Notes: generated by a model from the letters alone, not told the origin. DNA of 49,133 nucleotides from an uncultured Fusobacteriaceae bacterium (GCA_947038515.1 CAMQWJ010000013.1:1-49133), one strand, 5' to 3'. Shown: positions 35,269 through 43,082, numbered from the stretch's first letter. Translations and numbers: made by a program.

Positions 35269-35628
35269 ATGGAAAAAACTATTATTGAATGTAGAGGCTG
35301 TAAAAAGCGAATGAAAATAAGTTACAAACTCAATAAGTACAAGTGTCCACACTGTGGTGAAGTATATAAGCTAACAAGAATAAAATTTATTTTATTGAAA
35401 TTAAAAGGTGTATTTCTAGGAATAAAAGAAACTGTTATAGATATAAAAAATAATGTTGTATATAAAGTTAAATCGATTAAATCAACTTATAAATACGTTT
35501 CAAGTATGAAGAAAAATATGAAAGGAAATCCTGAGTGGTCAAATTATTATAAAGAAAAAAAAGAGAGCGATAATTTAAAAAAAGCAAATAGAAACTGGAA
35601 AATCAAAGACTGGTTTAAAAAGAGGTGA
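35269..35628 (+). CDS. Small zinc-ribbon protein of unknown function
   Basis: The protein (119 residues from ATG 35269) opens with a zinc ribbon: Cys-x2-Cys in ECRGCKK and Cys-x2-Cys in YKCPHCGE, about 17 residues apart. The rest is strongly basic with no membrane segment, so nucleic-acid or ribosome contact is possible. It starts one base after the aroE stop and its ribosome binding site is inside aroE. No family recognised. Confidence 0.7.
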   Translation: MEKTIIECRGCKKRMKISYKLNKYKCPHCGEVYKLTRIKFILLKLKGVFLGIKETVIDIKNNVVYKVKSIKSTYKYVSSMKKNMKGNPEWSNYYKEKKESDNLKKANRNWKIKDWFKKR

Positions 35629-35631
35629 GAA

Positions 35632-36198
35632 ATGAAATTTATATTGTTCTTATGTATAACATTACTTAGCTTTGGAAATGAAAATATGCAATTAGAAAAA
35701 ACTTTGAATGCAGAAAAAAATAATAAAATAATAGAAAAAGTAGTAGAAGTAAAAAAAGTAGAGTTAATAGAGGTTGAACAACCAGTATTGGAAACTATTG
35801 GAATTAGAGCATTGGAAGAAAAGCTTACATATCAAGATTTAGAGAAAGAAATCCTAAGTTTGAAATCAAAAATTGAAATTTATGAATCAAAATTTTTAAT
35901 GAATGAAACTCGATTTGGAATTTTAGATAAGGTAATTCAAGATAATAATCAATTAGTTGATGAAATGGAAGCTAAATTAGATGTAATTATTAAAAAAATA
36001 AATAGTGAGAATTCAGAAGAAATAATAAGAATGAAATCTGTAGAAAAGACAGTATATAGAATCGTAGCGATTATGATTATTATTTTCTTTATTTTATTAG
36101 TGTTAATTATAGGTGTAGGGTTCACTGTTGAAAGAAAGAATCGAAAAAAAATAGAAGAATGGCGAGAAATAGTTGAGCTGGAAGGTAATAAAAAGTAA
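35632..36198 (+). CDS. Membrane-anchored coiled-coil protein of unknown function
   Basis: The 188-residue protein has a short signal-like N-terminus (MKFILFLCITLLSFG), an acidic region rich in Glu, Lys and Val, a coiled coil (about 60-135) and one clear membrane segment near residues 142-164 (IVAIMIIIFFILLVLI), ending in a basic cytoplasmic tail. It follows the zinc-ribbon gene by three bases, so they are co-translated neighbours. A cell-envelope scaffold is plausible but unproven. Confidence 0.65.
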   Translation: MKFILFLCITLLSFGNENMQLEKTLNAEKNNKIIEKVVEVKKVELIEVEQPVLETIGIRALEEKLTYQDLEKEILSLKSKIEIYESKFLMNETRFGILDKVIQDNNQLVDEMEAKLDVIIKKINSENSEEIIRMKSVEKTVYRIVAIMIIIFFILLVLIIGVGFTVERKNRKKIEEWREIVELEGNKK

Positions 36199-36308
36199 AG
36201 TATTTAAATTTTATTTGATTTTTTAATAGAAATAAAAATAAATGGTCACTAATTTCAGAAAATATGATATCATAATTATAATGTTAAATATATTTTAAGG
36301 AGGAAGTA

Positions 36309-36572
36309 ATGAAAATAATGTTATTTACAACACCAACATGTCAATATTGTCCACCGGCTAAGGAATTGTTAGCTGAAGTTAAGGAAGTTTTATACTTGAA
36401 TGCACAGGATAACATAGAGTTAGCAAAAGAGTATGGGGTAAGAAGTGTTCCAACTCTTGTAATAGAAAAATGTAGTGGAAATAAAATTTATGTAGGAATT
36501 GATGAAATAAAAGAATTTGTAGATGGATTAGGAGAAGCAGAAGAACATCAGTGTGGTTGTGGACATAAGTAA
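36309..36572 (+). CDS. Small thioredoxin/glutaredoxin-like protein
   Basis: An 87-residue thioredoxin-fold protein with the active site TCQYCPPAKE near residue 11 and the cis-proline loop RSVPTLVI near 46. It ends with a cysteine/histidine tail (HQCGCGHK) not usual in the family, which could bind a metal or act as extra thiols. AAGGAGG precedes the ATG, and a TATAAT at 36277-36282 with TTCAGA 17 bases upstream may be its promoter. It probably donates electrons to a reductase; the partner is not adjacent. Confidence 0.85.
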   Translation: MKIMLFTTPTCQYCPPAKELLAEVKEVLYLNAQDNIELAKEYGVRSVPTLVIEKCSGNKIYVGIDEIKEFVDGLGEAEEHQCGCGHK

Positions 36573-36697
36573 ATCTTTAAATTTTTGTAAGAACTATTGA
36601 ACAAAATGGTGAAAATTAGGAAATCAAATTTTTTTATTTGAGTTTTTAAAAGTATTTGAGATGAAACAAATATTCAGATTGATGAGGGGTAAAAAAA

Positions 36698-36829
36698 ATG
36701 GCAAAAAGAACAATTGTAAGAAGAAAATACTCGACTGGTTGGCTAATATTTTGGATATTATTTTTCTTTCCAGGGGCAATTCTTCAAATATTAATGGCAG
36801 AAAAAGAAATTATAGAGATTGACGAATAA
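36698..36829 (+). CDS. 43-residue single-pass membrane peptide
   Basis: ATG at 36698 follows GAGGGGT. The peptide starts MAKRTIVRRKYS (strongly basic), has one hydrophobic segment (GWLIFWILFFFPGAILQIL) and an acidic end (EKEIIEIDE). Charge distribution fits a membrane peptide with its N-terminus in the cytoplasm. A hairpin terminator follows 18 bases later. No family recognised. Confidence 0.6.
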   Translation: MAKRTIVRRKYSTGWLIFWILFFFPGAILQILMAEKEIIEIDE

Positions 36830-36846
36830 AAAAATATTGAGATAGC

Positions 36847-36878
36847 AAAAAAGAAGTTTAAGTACTTCTTTTTTGTTC
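36847..36878 (+). terminator. Terminator after the small membrane peptide
   Basis: AAAAAAGAAGT (36847-36857) and ACTTCTTTTTT (36864-36874) form an 11-base stem whose 3' arm supplies the T run. Confidence 0.75.
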
Positions 36879-36998
36879 TTCTGTTACTTCAATAATTTGA
36901 TTTTTTATTTGTACCTTTTTTAACATAGTTAATTATTTTTTTAATCTGTTGTATATAAAGTAAAGAAAAAATAAGTATAAATATATGAAATAAAATGA

Positions 36999-37027
36999 TT
37001 GACAAAAATTATAATACGTGTTACCAT
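36999..37027 (+). promoter_or_regulatory. Promoter of the tRNA cluster
   Basis: TTGACA (36999-37004) and TACCAT (37022-37027) are 17 bases apart, with TGT before the -10, 20 bases ahead of tRNA-Pro. Confidence 0.7.
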
Positions 37028-37047
37028 GTTTCATATGCTTATTGAAT

Positions 37048-37124
37048 CGGAATATAGCGCAGTCCGGTAGCGCACCTGCCTTGGGAGCAGGGGGCCGCAA
37101 GTTCGAATCTTGCTATTCCGACCA
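37048..37124 (+). tRNA. tRNA-Pro (TGG)
   Basis: Acceptor arms CGGAATA/TATTCCG pair. The anticodon loop CTTGGGA gives TGG and CCA is encoded. Confidence 0.95.
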
Positions 37125-37157
37125 TTTATAAAGTATAAAAACATAATAAAAATTTGT

Positions 37158-37233
<76 letters not shown>

Positions 37234-37238
37234 ATTAT

Positions 37239-37315
<77 letters not shown>

Positions 37316-37326
37316 TTAAGACATAT

Positions 37327-37403
37327 GGTGATCGTAGTTCAGTTGGTAGAGCGCCAGTTTGTGGTACTGGTTGTCGCGGGTTCGAATCCCGTCGGTCACC
37401 CCA
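37327..37403 (+). tRNA. tRNA-His (GTG)
   Basis: The anticodon loop TTGTGGT gives GTG. An encoded extra G at position -1 (37327) pairs with discriminator C (37400), the hallmark of tRNA-His; CCA is encoded. Confidence 0.95.
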
Positions 37404-37408
37404 TATAT

Positions 37409-37484
37409 GCGTCATTAGCTCAGCTGGTAGAGCACACGACTTTTAATCGTGTTGCCACAGGTTCAAGTCCTGTATGACGCACCA
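37409..37484 (+). tRNA. tRNA-Lys (TTT)
   Basis: Acceptor arms GCGTCAT/ATGACGC pair. The anticodon loop CTTTTAA gives TTT and CCA is encoded. Confidence 0.95.
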
Positions 37485-37491
37485 TTTATTT

Positions 37492-37574
37492 GCGAGGGTG
37501 GCGGAATTGGCAGACGCACCAGACTTAGGATCTGGCGTTTCGACGTAAGGGTTCAAGTCCCTTCTCTCGCACCA
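37492..37574 (+). tRNA. tRNA-Leu (TAG)
   Basis: Acceptor arms GCGAGGG/CTCTCGC pair with one wobble. The anticodon loop CTTAGGA gives TAG. A long variable arm, as in class II tRNAs, and encoded CCA complete it. Confidence 0.95.
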
Positions 37575-37587
37575 TAGAAAGAATTAG

Positions 37588-37621
37588 AAGATAACTAAGT
37601 ATTTTGAGTTATCTTTTTTTT
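37588..37621 (+). terminator. Terminator of the tRNA cluster
   Basis: AAGATAACT (37588-37596) and AGTTATCTT (37607-37615) form the stem, followed by Ts to 37620. Confidence 0.8.
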
Positions 37622-37685
37622 ATGCAAATCAAAAAATAAATATAAAATTATAGATAAAAATTTAAATAGAGTAGTGGAGGAAAAG

Positions 37686-38921
37686 ATGAGTAGTTTTAAA
37701 GAACTGGGAGTAAAGAGCAAGTATATAGAGTTATTAAAGAGAAAAGGAATAAGTGTTCCAACAGCAATCCAAAATGAAACAATCTCTTTAATCAATGAAG
37801 GGAAGGATATAATAGGAGAGTCTGCTACAGGAACAGGAAAAACATTAGCTTTTTTATTGCCTACTTTAGAAAAATTGGAAAAAGAAAGTAAAGATTCATG
37901 GATAAAAGTATTGATATTGGCTCCCACAAGAGAATTAACAATTCAAATAGGAGAAGTAATAGAGGGGTTGGATGTAGAGGGAAATTTTAAATTAGGACTT
38001 ATTTATGGTGGGAAAACTGGTGGAAGAACTAAAAAAGAGTTAGATATTGTAGTTGCAACCCCAGGAAGACTATTGGAGCTTATAGAGAAAAAAATTATAG
38101 ATATTTCTAAAATTTCAATTTTAATAATAGACGAAGCTGATCAGATGATCTTGTTAGGGTTTAAGAATGAGGTTGAAAAAATAATTAAAAATATTAATAA
38201 AAAACACCAAACACTATGTTTTTCTGCGACTTTAAATAGTGAAGTTAAAAAATTTGCATATAGATATACGAAAGAACCAAAAGTGATTAATGTAAAAGAA
38301 GAAATTGAATCAGTGGATAATATAAGTCAATTTATTATAGAAACTAGTGATAGAAGAAAGATAGATAGTTTGTGCACTGTTTTAAATGAAGATAATCCTT
38401 TTATAGGCATTATTTTTTGTAGGACTAAAGTCAGAGTAGATAAATTGGATGAACAGCTACATACACGAGGATATTCTTGTCAAAAATTGCACAGTGATAT
38501 CCCGCAGTCCAAGAGAGAAAAAATATTAAAAAGTTTTAAGAACTTAGAAGTTCAATACTTGATTGCTACAGATGTTGTTGCAAGAGGAATAGATATTCAA
38601 GGGGTGACACATATCTATAATTATGATATTCCTGAGGGAGCAGAAGGATATATTCATAGAATTGGTAGAACAGGAAGGGCGAAAGAAAAAGGAACAGCAT
38701 GTCTTTTTATTGATGATAAAGATCGAGAAAAACTGAAGGTTATAGAGTCAGAATTAGGTTATGAACTAAAAAAAAGAGAGGTTTTTGAAAAACCAAATAC
38801 TGAAAATACAAATATTCTTCCTAAAACAAAATATGATAAAAGAATAAATGTTAGTTCTAAAAAAATAGAAAATATAAAAATAGTGAAGAAGAGAGAAGCT
38901 TTAAAAAGATTTGATGTTTAA
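37686..38921 (+). CDS. DEAD-box ATP-dependent RNA helicase
   Basis: About 411 residues with all helicase motifs: Q motif region PTAIQ, motif I SATGTGKT, Ia PTRELT, DEAD box (IIDEADQM), SAT (CFSATL), motif V RGIDIQG and motif VI HRIGRTGRA. A short basic C-terminus follows the core, without an RNA-binding extension, so it is a minimal helicase of the CshB/RhlE-like kind; the exact ortholog is unclear. I start at 37686, because the in-frame GTG at 37674 is part of GTGGAGG. Likely roles are RNA decay or ribosome assembly. Confidence 0.92.
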   Translation: MSSFKELGVKSKYIELLKRKGISVPTAIQNETISLINEGKDIIGESATGTGKTLAFLLPTLEKLEKESKDSWIKVLILAPTRELTIQIGEVIEGLDVEGNFKLGLIYGGKTGGRTKKELDIVVATPGRLLELIEKKIIDISKISILIIDEADQMILLGFKNEVEKIIKNINKKHQTLCFSATLNSEVKKFAYRYTKEPKVINVKEEIESVDNISQFIIETSDRRKIDSLCTVLNEDNPFIGIIFCRTKVRVDKLDEQLHTRGYSCQKLHSDIPQSKREKILKSFKNLEVQYLIATDVVARGIDIQGVTHIYNYDIPEGAEGYIHRIGRTGRAKEKGTACLFIDDKDREKLKVIESELGYELKKREVFEKPNTENTNILPKTKYDKRINVSSKKIENIKIVKKREALKRFDV

Positions 38922-38945
38922 AAATAAAGTAGTGAACAAAAAATA

Positions 38946-38974
38946 TTGACAAAAAAATAGAACTATGGTATTAT
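38946..38974 (+). promoter_or_regulatory. Promoter of infC-rpmI-rplT
   Basis: TTGACA (38946-38951) and TATTAT (38969-38974) are 17 bases apart, with TGG before the -10. Transcription should start near 38981. Confidence 0.85.
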
Positions 38975-38980
38975 TAATCA

Positions 38981-39124
38981 TAATAAAAATACAAGAAGAA
39001 ACCCCTGTTTCTCACCTTATGAACAATGTATTCTTAAGGTAACTGACATAAGAGTGTAATGAATTTTTAGTTCATTAGATTTTAAGTGTAATTTTAATAG
39101 GGCGTTTAAGACGCTCTTTTTTTA
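38981..39124 (+). ncRNA. L20-type leader (attenuator) of infC-rpmI-rplT
   Basis: A leader of about 145 bases between promoter and infC can form ACCTTA/TAAGGT (39014-39019, 39035-39040), TAATGAA/TTCATTA (39057-39063, 39071-39077), and a terminator AGGGCGT/ACGCTCT (39099-39105, 39111-39117) followed by Ts to 39123. The opening AAGAAACCCCTGTTTCTC is the style of known infC leaders. In Bacillus, L20 binding to this leader promotes termination; here the same role is inferred from position and structure. Confidence 0.65.
39099..39123 (+). terminator. Regulated terminator before infC
   Basis: A seven-base stem with one wobble (39099-39105, 39111-39117), loop TTAAG and a T run, 24 bases before the infC start. 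It must be conditional because the operon lies downstream. Confidence 0.75.
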
Positions 39125-39146
39125 TGAGTATTTGGAGGTGTTTATT

Positions 39147-39653
39147 ATTTCTGACAAAGTTAGAATTAATGAAAAAATAAGATGTAAAGAGTGTAGAGTA
39201 ATCTCTGAGGAAGGAGAGCAATTAGGAATTCTAACAACAATTGAAGCGCTAAAATTAGCAGAAGAACAAGAGTTGGATTTAGTAGAAATTTCACCTAATG
39301 CAGCACCACCAGTTTGTAAAATTATGAATTATGGAAAATTCAAATATGAGCAAACACGAAAGATGAAGGAAGCTAAAAAAAATCAGAAGCAAGTCGTTTT
39401 AAAAGAAGTTAAAGTTAGTGCTAGAATCGATAGTCATGATTTAGAAACTAAAATGGGACATGTGGAGAAATTTTTAGAAAAAGAAAATAAAGTTAAAGTA
39501 ACCTTAACTTTGTTTGGTAGGGAAAGAATGCACGCTGAATTAGGGATAGGTACCCTTGAGATGATAGCAGAGAAGTTTATAGAAATTGCAGATGTGGAAA
39601 AAAAATATAGAGAAAAACAAAAACATCTAATACTTACACCAAAGAAAAAGTAG
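39147..39653 (+). CDS. infC: Translation initiation factor IF-3, AUU start
   Basis: IF-3 of about 168 residues. It has the N-domain start VRINEKIRCKECRVIS, the linker FKYEQTRKMKEAKKNQ and the C-domain KVTLTLFGRERMHAE. No ATG lies in frame near the expected start. The GGAGG at 39134-39138 is eight bases before ATT at 39147 (five before ATT 39144), while TTG 39132 overlaps the site itself. An AUU start is what E. coli infC uses for autoregulation, since IF-3 rejects non-canonical starts. The first gene of the L20-regulated operon. Confidence 0.9.
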   Translation: MSDKVRINEKIRCKECRVISEEGEQLGILTTIEALKLAEEQELDLVEISPNAAPPVCKIMNYGKFKYEQTRKMKEAKKNQKQVVLKEVKVSARIDSHDLETKMGHVEKFLEKENKVKVTLTLFGRERMHAELGIGTLEMIAEKFIEIADVEKKYREKQKHLILTPKKK

Positions 39654-39682
39654 TTTATTAGTTAAAAGAGGAGGATATACAA

Positions 39683-39889
39683 ATGGCAAAGATGAAGACT
39701 CATAGAGGGGCTAAAAAAAGAATAAAGGTAACTGGAACTGGAAAGTTTATAGTTAAGCATTCTGGAAAGAGCCACATATTAACAAAAAAATCTAAAAAAA
39801 GAAAAGCTAATCTTAAAAAAGATATGGTTGTAACAGGAACTTTAGTTAAGCATATGAAAGCTCTATTACCTTATGGAGTAGGAAGATAA
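39683..39889 (+). CDS. rpmI: Ribosomal protein L35
   Basis: The 68-residue basic protein has the typical [21 protein letters not shown] start and a lysine-rich core ([13 protein letters not shown]). AGGAGG precedes the ATG. It lies between infC and rplT as in most bacteria. Confidence 0.97.
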   Translation: MAKMKTHRGAKKRIKVTGTGKFIVKHSGKSHILTKKSKKRKANLKKDMVVTGTLVKHMKALLPYGVGR

Positions 39890-39912
39890 TAAAAAGATAG
39901 GAGGAAGTAATA

Positions 39913-40263
39913 ATGAGAGTTAAGACAGGAGTAGTAAGAAGAAAAAGACATAAACGAGTATTAAAAGCAGCAAAAGGCTTCAGAGGAGCATCTGGTGACG
40001 CTTTTAAGCAAGCTAAACAAGCAGTTAACAAAGCTGCAGTATATTCAACTAGAGATAGATTAGTTAGAAAAAGAAAAATGAGACAGCTTTGGATCATCAG
40101 AATCAATGCTGCTGCAAGAATAAATGGAATAACTTATTCAGTTCTTATGAACGGGCTTAAAAAAGCTGGAATAGAGTTAGATAGAAAAGTATTGGCTGAT
40201 ATCGCTTTAAATAATTCAGGTGAATTTGTAAAGTTAGTAGAAGCTGCAAAAAAAGCTAAGTAA
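39913..40263 (+). CDS. rplT: Ribosomal protein L20
   Basis: The 116-residue protein starts [18 protein letters not shown] and includes [10 protein letters not shown] and [15 protein letters not shown], all typical. L20 binds 23S rRNA early in assembly and is the probable repressor of this operon through the leader. AGGAGG precedes the ATG; a strong terminator follows. Confidence 0.97.
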   Translation: MRVKTGVVRRKRHKRVLKAAKGFRGASGDAFKQAKQAVNKAAVYSTRDRLVRKRKMRQLWIIRINAAARINGITYSVLMNGLKKAGIELDRKVLADIALNNSGEFVKLVEAAKKAK

Positions 40264-40269
40264 ACAAGA

Positions 40270-40311
40270 AAAAAAGGTATTAATACTGTTAAAAGTATTG
40301 ATACCTTTTTT
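40270..40311. terminator. Terminator after rplT
   Basis: Eighteen-base arms 40270-40287 and 40294-40311 pair with a single wobble. The A and T runs at the two ends let it serve rplT and convergent megL. Confidence 0.9.
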
Positions 40312-40357
40312 ATTGTTTGTATTATTATTTATAAGTTCAGTAGAGAGATAGAAAAAA

Positions 40358-41548
40358 TTATTTTATTTTTTCTAAGCCTTGTTTTAAATCTTCAATAATA
40401 TCTTCAACATTTTCTAGTCCAACAGAAAGTCTAACAAGTCCATCTGTGATACCAGCTGCTAATCTTTCCTCAGGAGTATAAGGAGAGTGTGTCATAGAGG
40501 CTGGGTGTTGTATTAAAGTTTCGGTGTCTCCTAGAGAAACAGCTAATGAGCATAGTTCTAAACTGTTTAAAAGTGTTTTTCCTGCTTGGAATCCACCTTT
40601 TAATTCAAAAGACAAGATTCCACCGAAGTCATCCATTTGTTTTTTTGCAATTTCATATCCTGGATGTGAAGGGAGCCCTGGGTAAAAAACTTTTTCAATT
40701 TTATTGTGAGTAGATAAAAATTCTACAACTTTTTTAGTGTTCAAACAATGTTGTTTCATTCTGATTTCTAGTGTTTTCATACCTCTTATAATTAAAAAGG
40801 CATCATTAGGACTTAAGACAGAACCTGTCATATCTTTCACTCCGATAAGTCGGATTTGTGTAGCTAATTCTTTATTAGAAACAGCAAAACCAGCTATTAC
40901 ATCCCCATGTCCATTTAAGTATTTTGTAGCAGAGTGAACAACTATATCAGCTCCTAAAGAGAGCGGTCTTTGAAGAAAAGGAGTTGAGAAAGTGTTGTCT
41001 ACAACTACTAAAGTGTTTTTATTTTCATGAGCTATTTTTGAAACTTCCTTTATATCTACTATTTTTAAGTTAGGATTAGCTGGTGTTTCAAGAAATACAA
41101 TTCGAGTATTTGATTTCATAGATTTTTTTACCAAATCTAAATCAGAAGTATCAATAAAAGAGACTTCAATTCCAAATCTTGTAAGTCCATGGCTAAGCAG
41201 GGCAAAAGTACAACCATAAAGAGTGGTATCTGCTAAAACATGGTCACCAGATTTAAGAAATGTCCATAATGTTGATGAAATTGCTCCCATACCAGAAGAA
41301 GTTGCAACAGCAGCTTCTCCACCTTCGAGAATAGCCAATTTTTGCTCTGCAACAGCAGTAGTAGGATTTCCAAGTCTTGAATAGATATAACCCTCTTCCT
41401 CAAGTGCAAATCTTTTTCCACCTTGTTCGGCAGAATCAAAAATAAATGTTGAAGTCTGATAAATAGGTGTTGCAAGAGTTCCAAATTCATTTTTTGAATG
41501 GCCAGCATGTATTGCATTTGTTCCAAAATTATTTGTTGTCTTATTCAT
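40358..41548 (-). CDS. megL: L-methionine gamma-lyase
   Basis: A 396-residue PLP enzyme of the Cys/Met metabolism family. It splits methionine to methanethiol, 2-oxobutyrate and ammonia. The PLP lysine is in HSATKYLNGHGD near residue 209. The cysteine in TTLYGCTF near 114, the counterpart of Cys116 of Pseudomonas MGL, separates it from cystathionine synthases and lyases, which usually lack it. AGAGGAGG precedes the ATG. Own promoter at 41593-41621, divergent from rnf. In fusobacteria this enzyme gives volatile sulfur compounds. Confidence 0.88.
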   Translation of the reverse strand: MNKTTNNFGTNAIHAGHSKNEFGTLATPIYQTSTFIFDSAEQGGKRFALEEEGYIYSRLGNPTTAVAEQKLAILEGGEAAVATSSGMGAISSTLWTFLKSGDHVLADTTLYGCTFALLSHGLTRFGIEVSFIDTSDLDLVKKSMKSNTRIVFLETPANPNLKIVDIKEVSKIAHENKNTLVVVDNTFSTPFLQRPLSLGADIVVHSATKYLNGHGDVIAGFAVSNKELATQIRLIGVKDMTGSVLSPNDAFLIIRGMKTLEIRMKQHCLNTKKVVEFLSTHNKIEKVFYPGLPSHPGYEIAKKQMDDFGGILSFELKGGFQAGKTLLNSLELCSLAVSLGDTETLIQHPASMTHSPYTPEERLAAGITDGLVRLSVGLENVEDIIEDLKQGLEKIK

Positions 41549-41569
41549 TTTTGTCCTCCTCTGGATATA

Positions 41570-41583
41570 AATTAATTGTTTGA
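41570..41583. repeat. 14-base direct repeat, copy 1 (megL/rnf intergenic)
   Basis: AATTAATTGTTTGA recurs exactly at 41634-41647. This copy falls just downstream of the expected megL transcription start. Confidence 0.7.
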
Positions 41584-41592
41584 TATACTGTA

Positions 41593-41621
41593 ATTATAAG
41601 ACACAATTATAGAAAAGTAAA
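41593..41621 (-). promoter_or_regulatory. Promoter of megL
   Basis: On the minus strand TTTACT (41621-41616) and TATAAT (41598-41593) are 17 bases apart. The two 14-base repeats flank it on either side. Confidence 0.65.
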
Positions 41622-41633
41622 TAGGGATAGAAG

Positions 41634-41647
41634 AATTAATTGTTTGA
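41634..41647. repeat. 14-base direct repeat, copy 2 (megL/rnf intergenic)
   Basis: Second exact copy of AATTAATTGTTTGA, 64 bases from the first, between the megL and rnf promoters. Confidence 0.7.
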
Positions 41648-41682
41648 GATTATCTTAAGTGAAAGTTTTAATGATAAAAAGT

Positions 41683-41722
41683 AGTAATATTACTTGAGAA
41701 TATAAAATAAATGTGGTAAAAT
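41683..41722 (+). promoter_or_regulatory. Promoter of rnfCDGEAB with upstream palindrome
   Basis: TTGAGA (41694-41699) and TAAAAT (41717-41722) are 17 bases apart, with TGG before the -10. The 12-base perfect palindrome AGTAATATTACT (41683-41694) touches the -35 and may bind a regulator. Confidence 0.7.
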
Positions 41723-41768
41723 TATCACTGTTAAAATAAAATAATTAAAAAATAGGAGTGAAAGTAAA

Positions 41769-43082
41769 ATGAGTATTTTTCGTTTTAGAGGTGGGGTTCA
41801 TCCCAATGACAAAAAGCAGCAAACTGAGCACCAAGCGATAGAAAAATTAGCAATGCCTAAAATGTTGTACATACCAGTATTACAACATATTGGTTCCCCT
41901 TTAGAGTCTTTAGTAAATGTAGGAGACAAGGTCTTAAAAGGAGAAAAAATAGCAGAATCAAGTGCATTTTTAGTTTCTCCGATTCATGCACCTACAAGTG
42001 GGACTATAAAAAAGATAGAAAATCACTACTTTACACTTATGGGAGAGATGAATACTATTTTTTTAGAGCCTGATGGTGAAGATAAATGGTGTGAATTATT
42101 CCCCATAGCTGATTGGAAAAAAGCAACTAAAGATGAATTATTAAAACAAATTAAAAATTGTGGAGTAGTTGGACTAGGAGGGGCAAGTTTTCCTACACAA
42201 ATAAAATTAGATCCACCTTTGGATGTAAAGATAGATACTTTACTATTAAATGGTGCTGAATGTGAACCTTACTTAACTTCTGATAATAGAGTGATGTTAG
42301 AAAAAACATCTCAAATGATAGAAGGCATACAAATATTAAAAAAAATACTTAATGTAGAAAATGTAATTATTGGAATAGAAGATAATAAAAAGGAAGCTAT
42401 TGCTAAGTTGAAAGAAGCAGTTCTTGAAACCGGAATAGATATCAAAGTTTTAAAGACTTTATATCCACAAGGTGGAGAAAAACAACTTATTAAAGCAACT
42501 TTGAATCGAGAGGTTCCTTCAGGAAAATTACCTATGAGTGTAGGGGTTGTAGTTCAAAATACAACAACAGCAGTAGCAATTTATGAAGCTGTTGTGAATG
42601 GAACGCCAATAATTGATAAGGTAGTGACAGTTGCAGGAAATGCAGTAAAAGCGCCTAAGAATATTCAAGCTCTTATAGGGACACCAATAAGTGAACTTTT
42701 AGATGCAGGAAATACAAATAGAGAAGAGATAGATAAGCTTATAGTTGGAGGTCCCATGATGGGAATGGCTCAACATACTGAATTGGTTCCTGTGGTTAAA
42801 GGTACTTCAGGAGTTTTAGGACTGACTTTGTCAGAAACAAACCACTGTAAATCCAGAGCTTGTATAGGGTGTGGAAAATGTATAGAGGTATGTCCAATGG
42901 GATTGACTCCTATTATGTATCCTAGAATAGCAGAGAATGAAAGTTGGGAAGAGATGAAAACTTATAACTTAATGGATTGTATTGAATGTGGTTGCTGTTC
43001 ATATATTTGTCCTTCAAACAGACCTTTAACAGAGAGCATAAAGCTTGGGAAAACAAAACTTAGAGAAATGATGTGTAAGTAA
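41769..43082 (+). CDS. rnfC: Rnf complex subunit C
   Basis: Peripheral, NADH-reacting subunit of the Rnf ferredoxin:NAD+ oxidoreductase, which pumps Na+ or H+. The 437 residues include FRGGVHPNDKK at the N-terminus, the NADH/FMN-type segment GVVGLGGASFPT near residue 136, LLNGAECEPYL, and two [4Fe-4S] sites (CIGCGKCIEVCP and CIECGCCSYICP) near 370-415. First gene of an operon in the clostridial order C-D-G-E-A-B. Confidence 0.97.
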   Translation: MSIFRFRGGVHPNDKKQQTEHQAIEKLAMPKMLYIPVLQHIGSPLESLVNVGDKVLKGEKIAESSAFLVSPIHAPTSGTIKKIENHYFTLMGEMNTIFLEPDGEDKWCELFPIADWKKATKDELLKQIKNCGVVGLGGASFPTQIKLDPPLDVKIDTLLLNGAECEPYLTSDNRVMLEKTSQMIEGIQILKKILNVENVIIGIEDNKKEAIAKLKEAVLETGIDIKVLKTLYPQGGEKQLIKATLNREVPSGKLPMSVGVVVQNTTTAVAIYEAVVNGTPIIDKVVTVAGNAVKAPKNIQALIGTPISELLDAGNTNREEIDKLIVGGPMMGMAQHTELVPVVKGTSGVLGLTLSETNHCKSRACIGCGKCIEVCPMGLTPIMYPRIAENESWEEMKTYNLMDCIECGCCSYICPSNRPLTESIKLGKTKLREMMCK

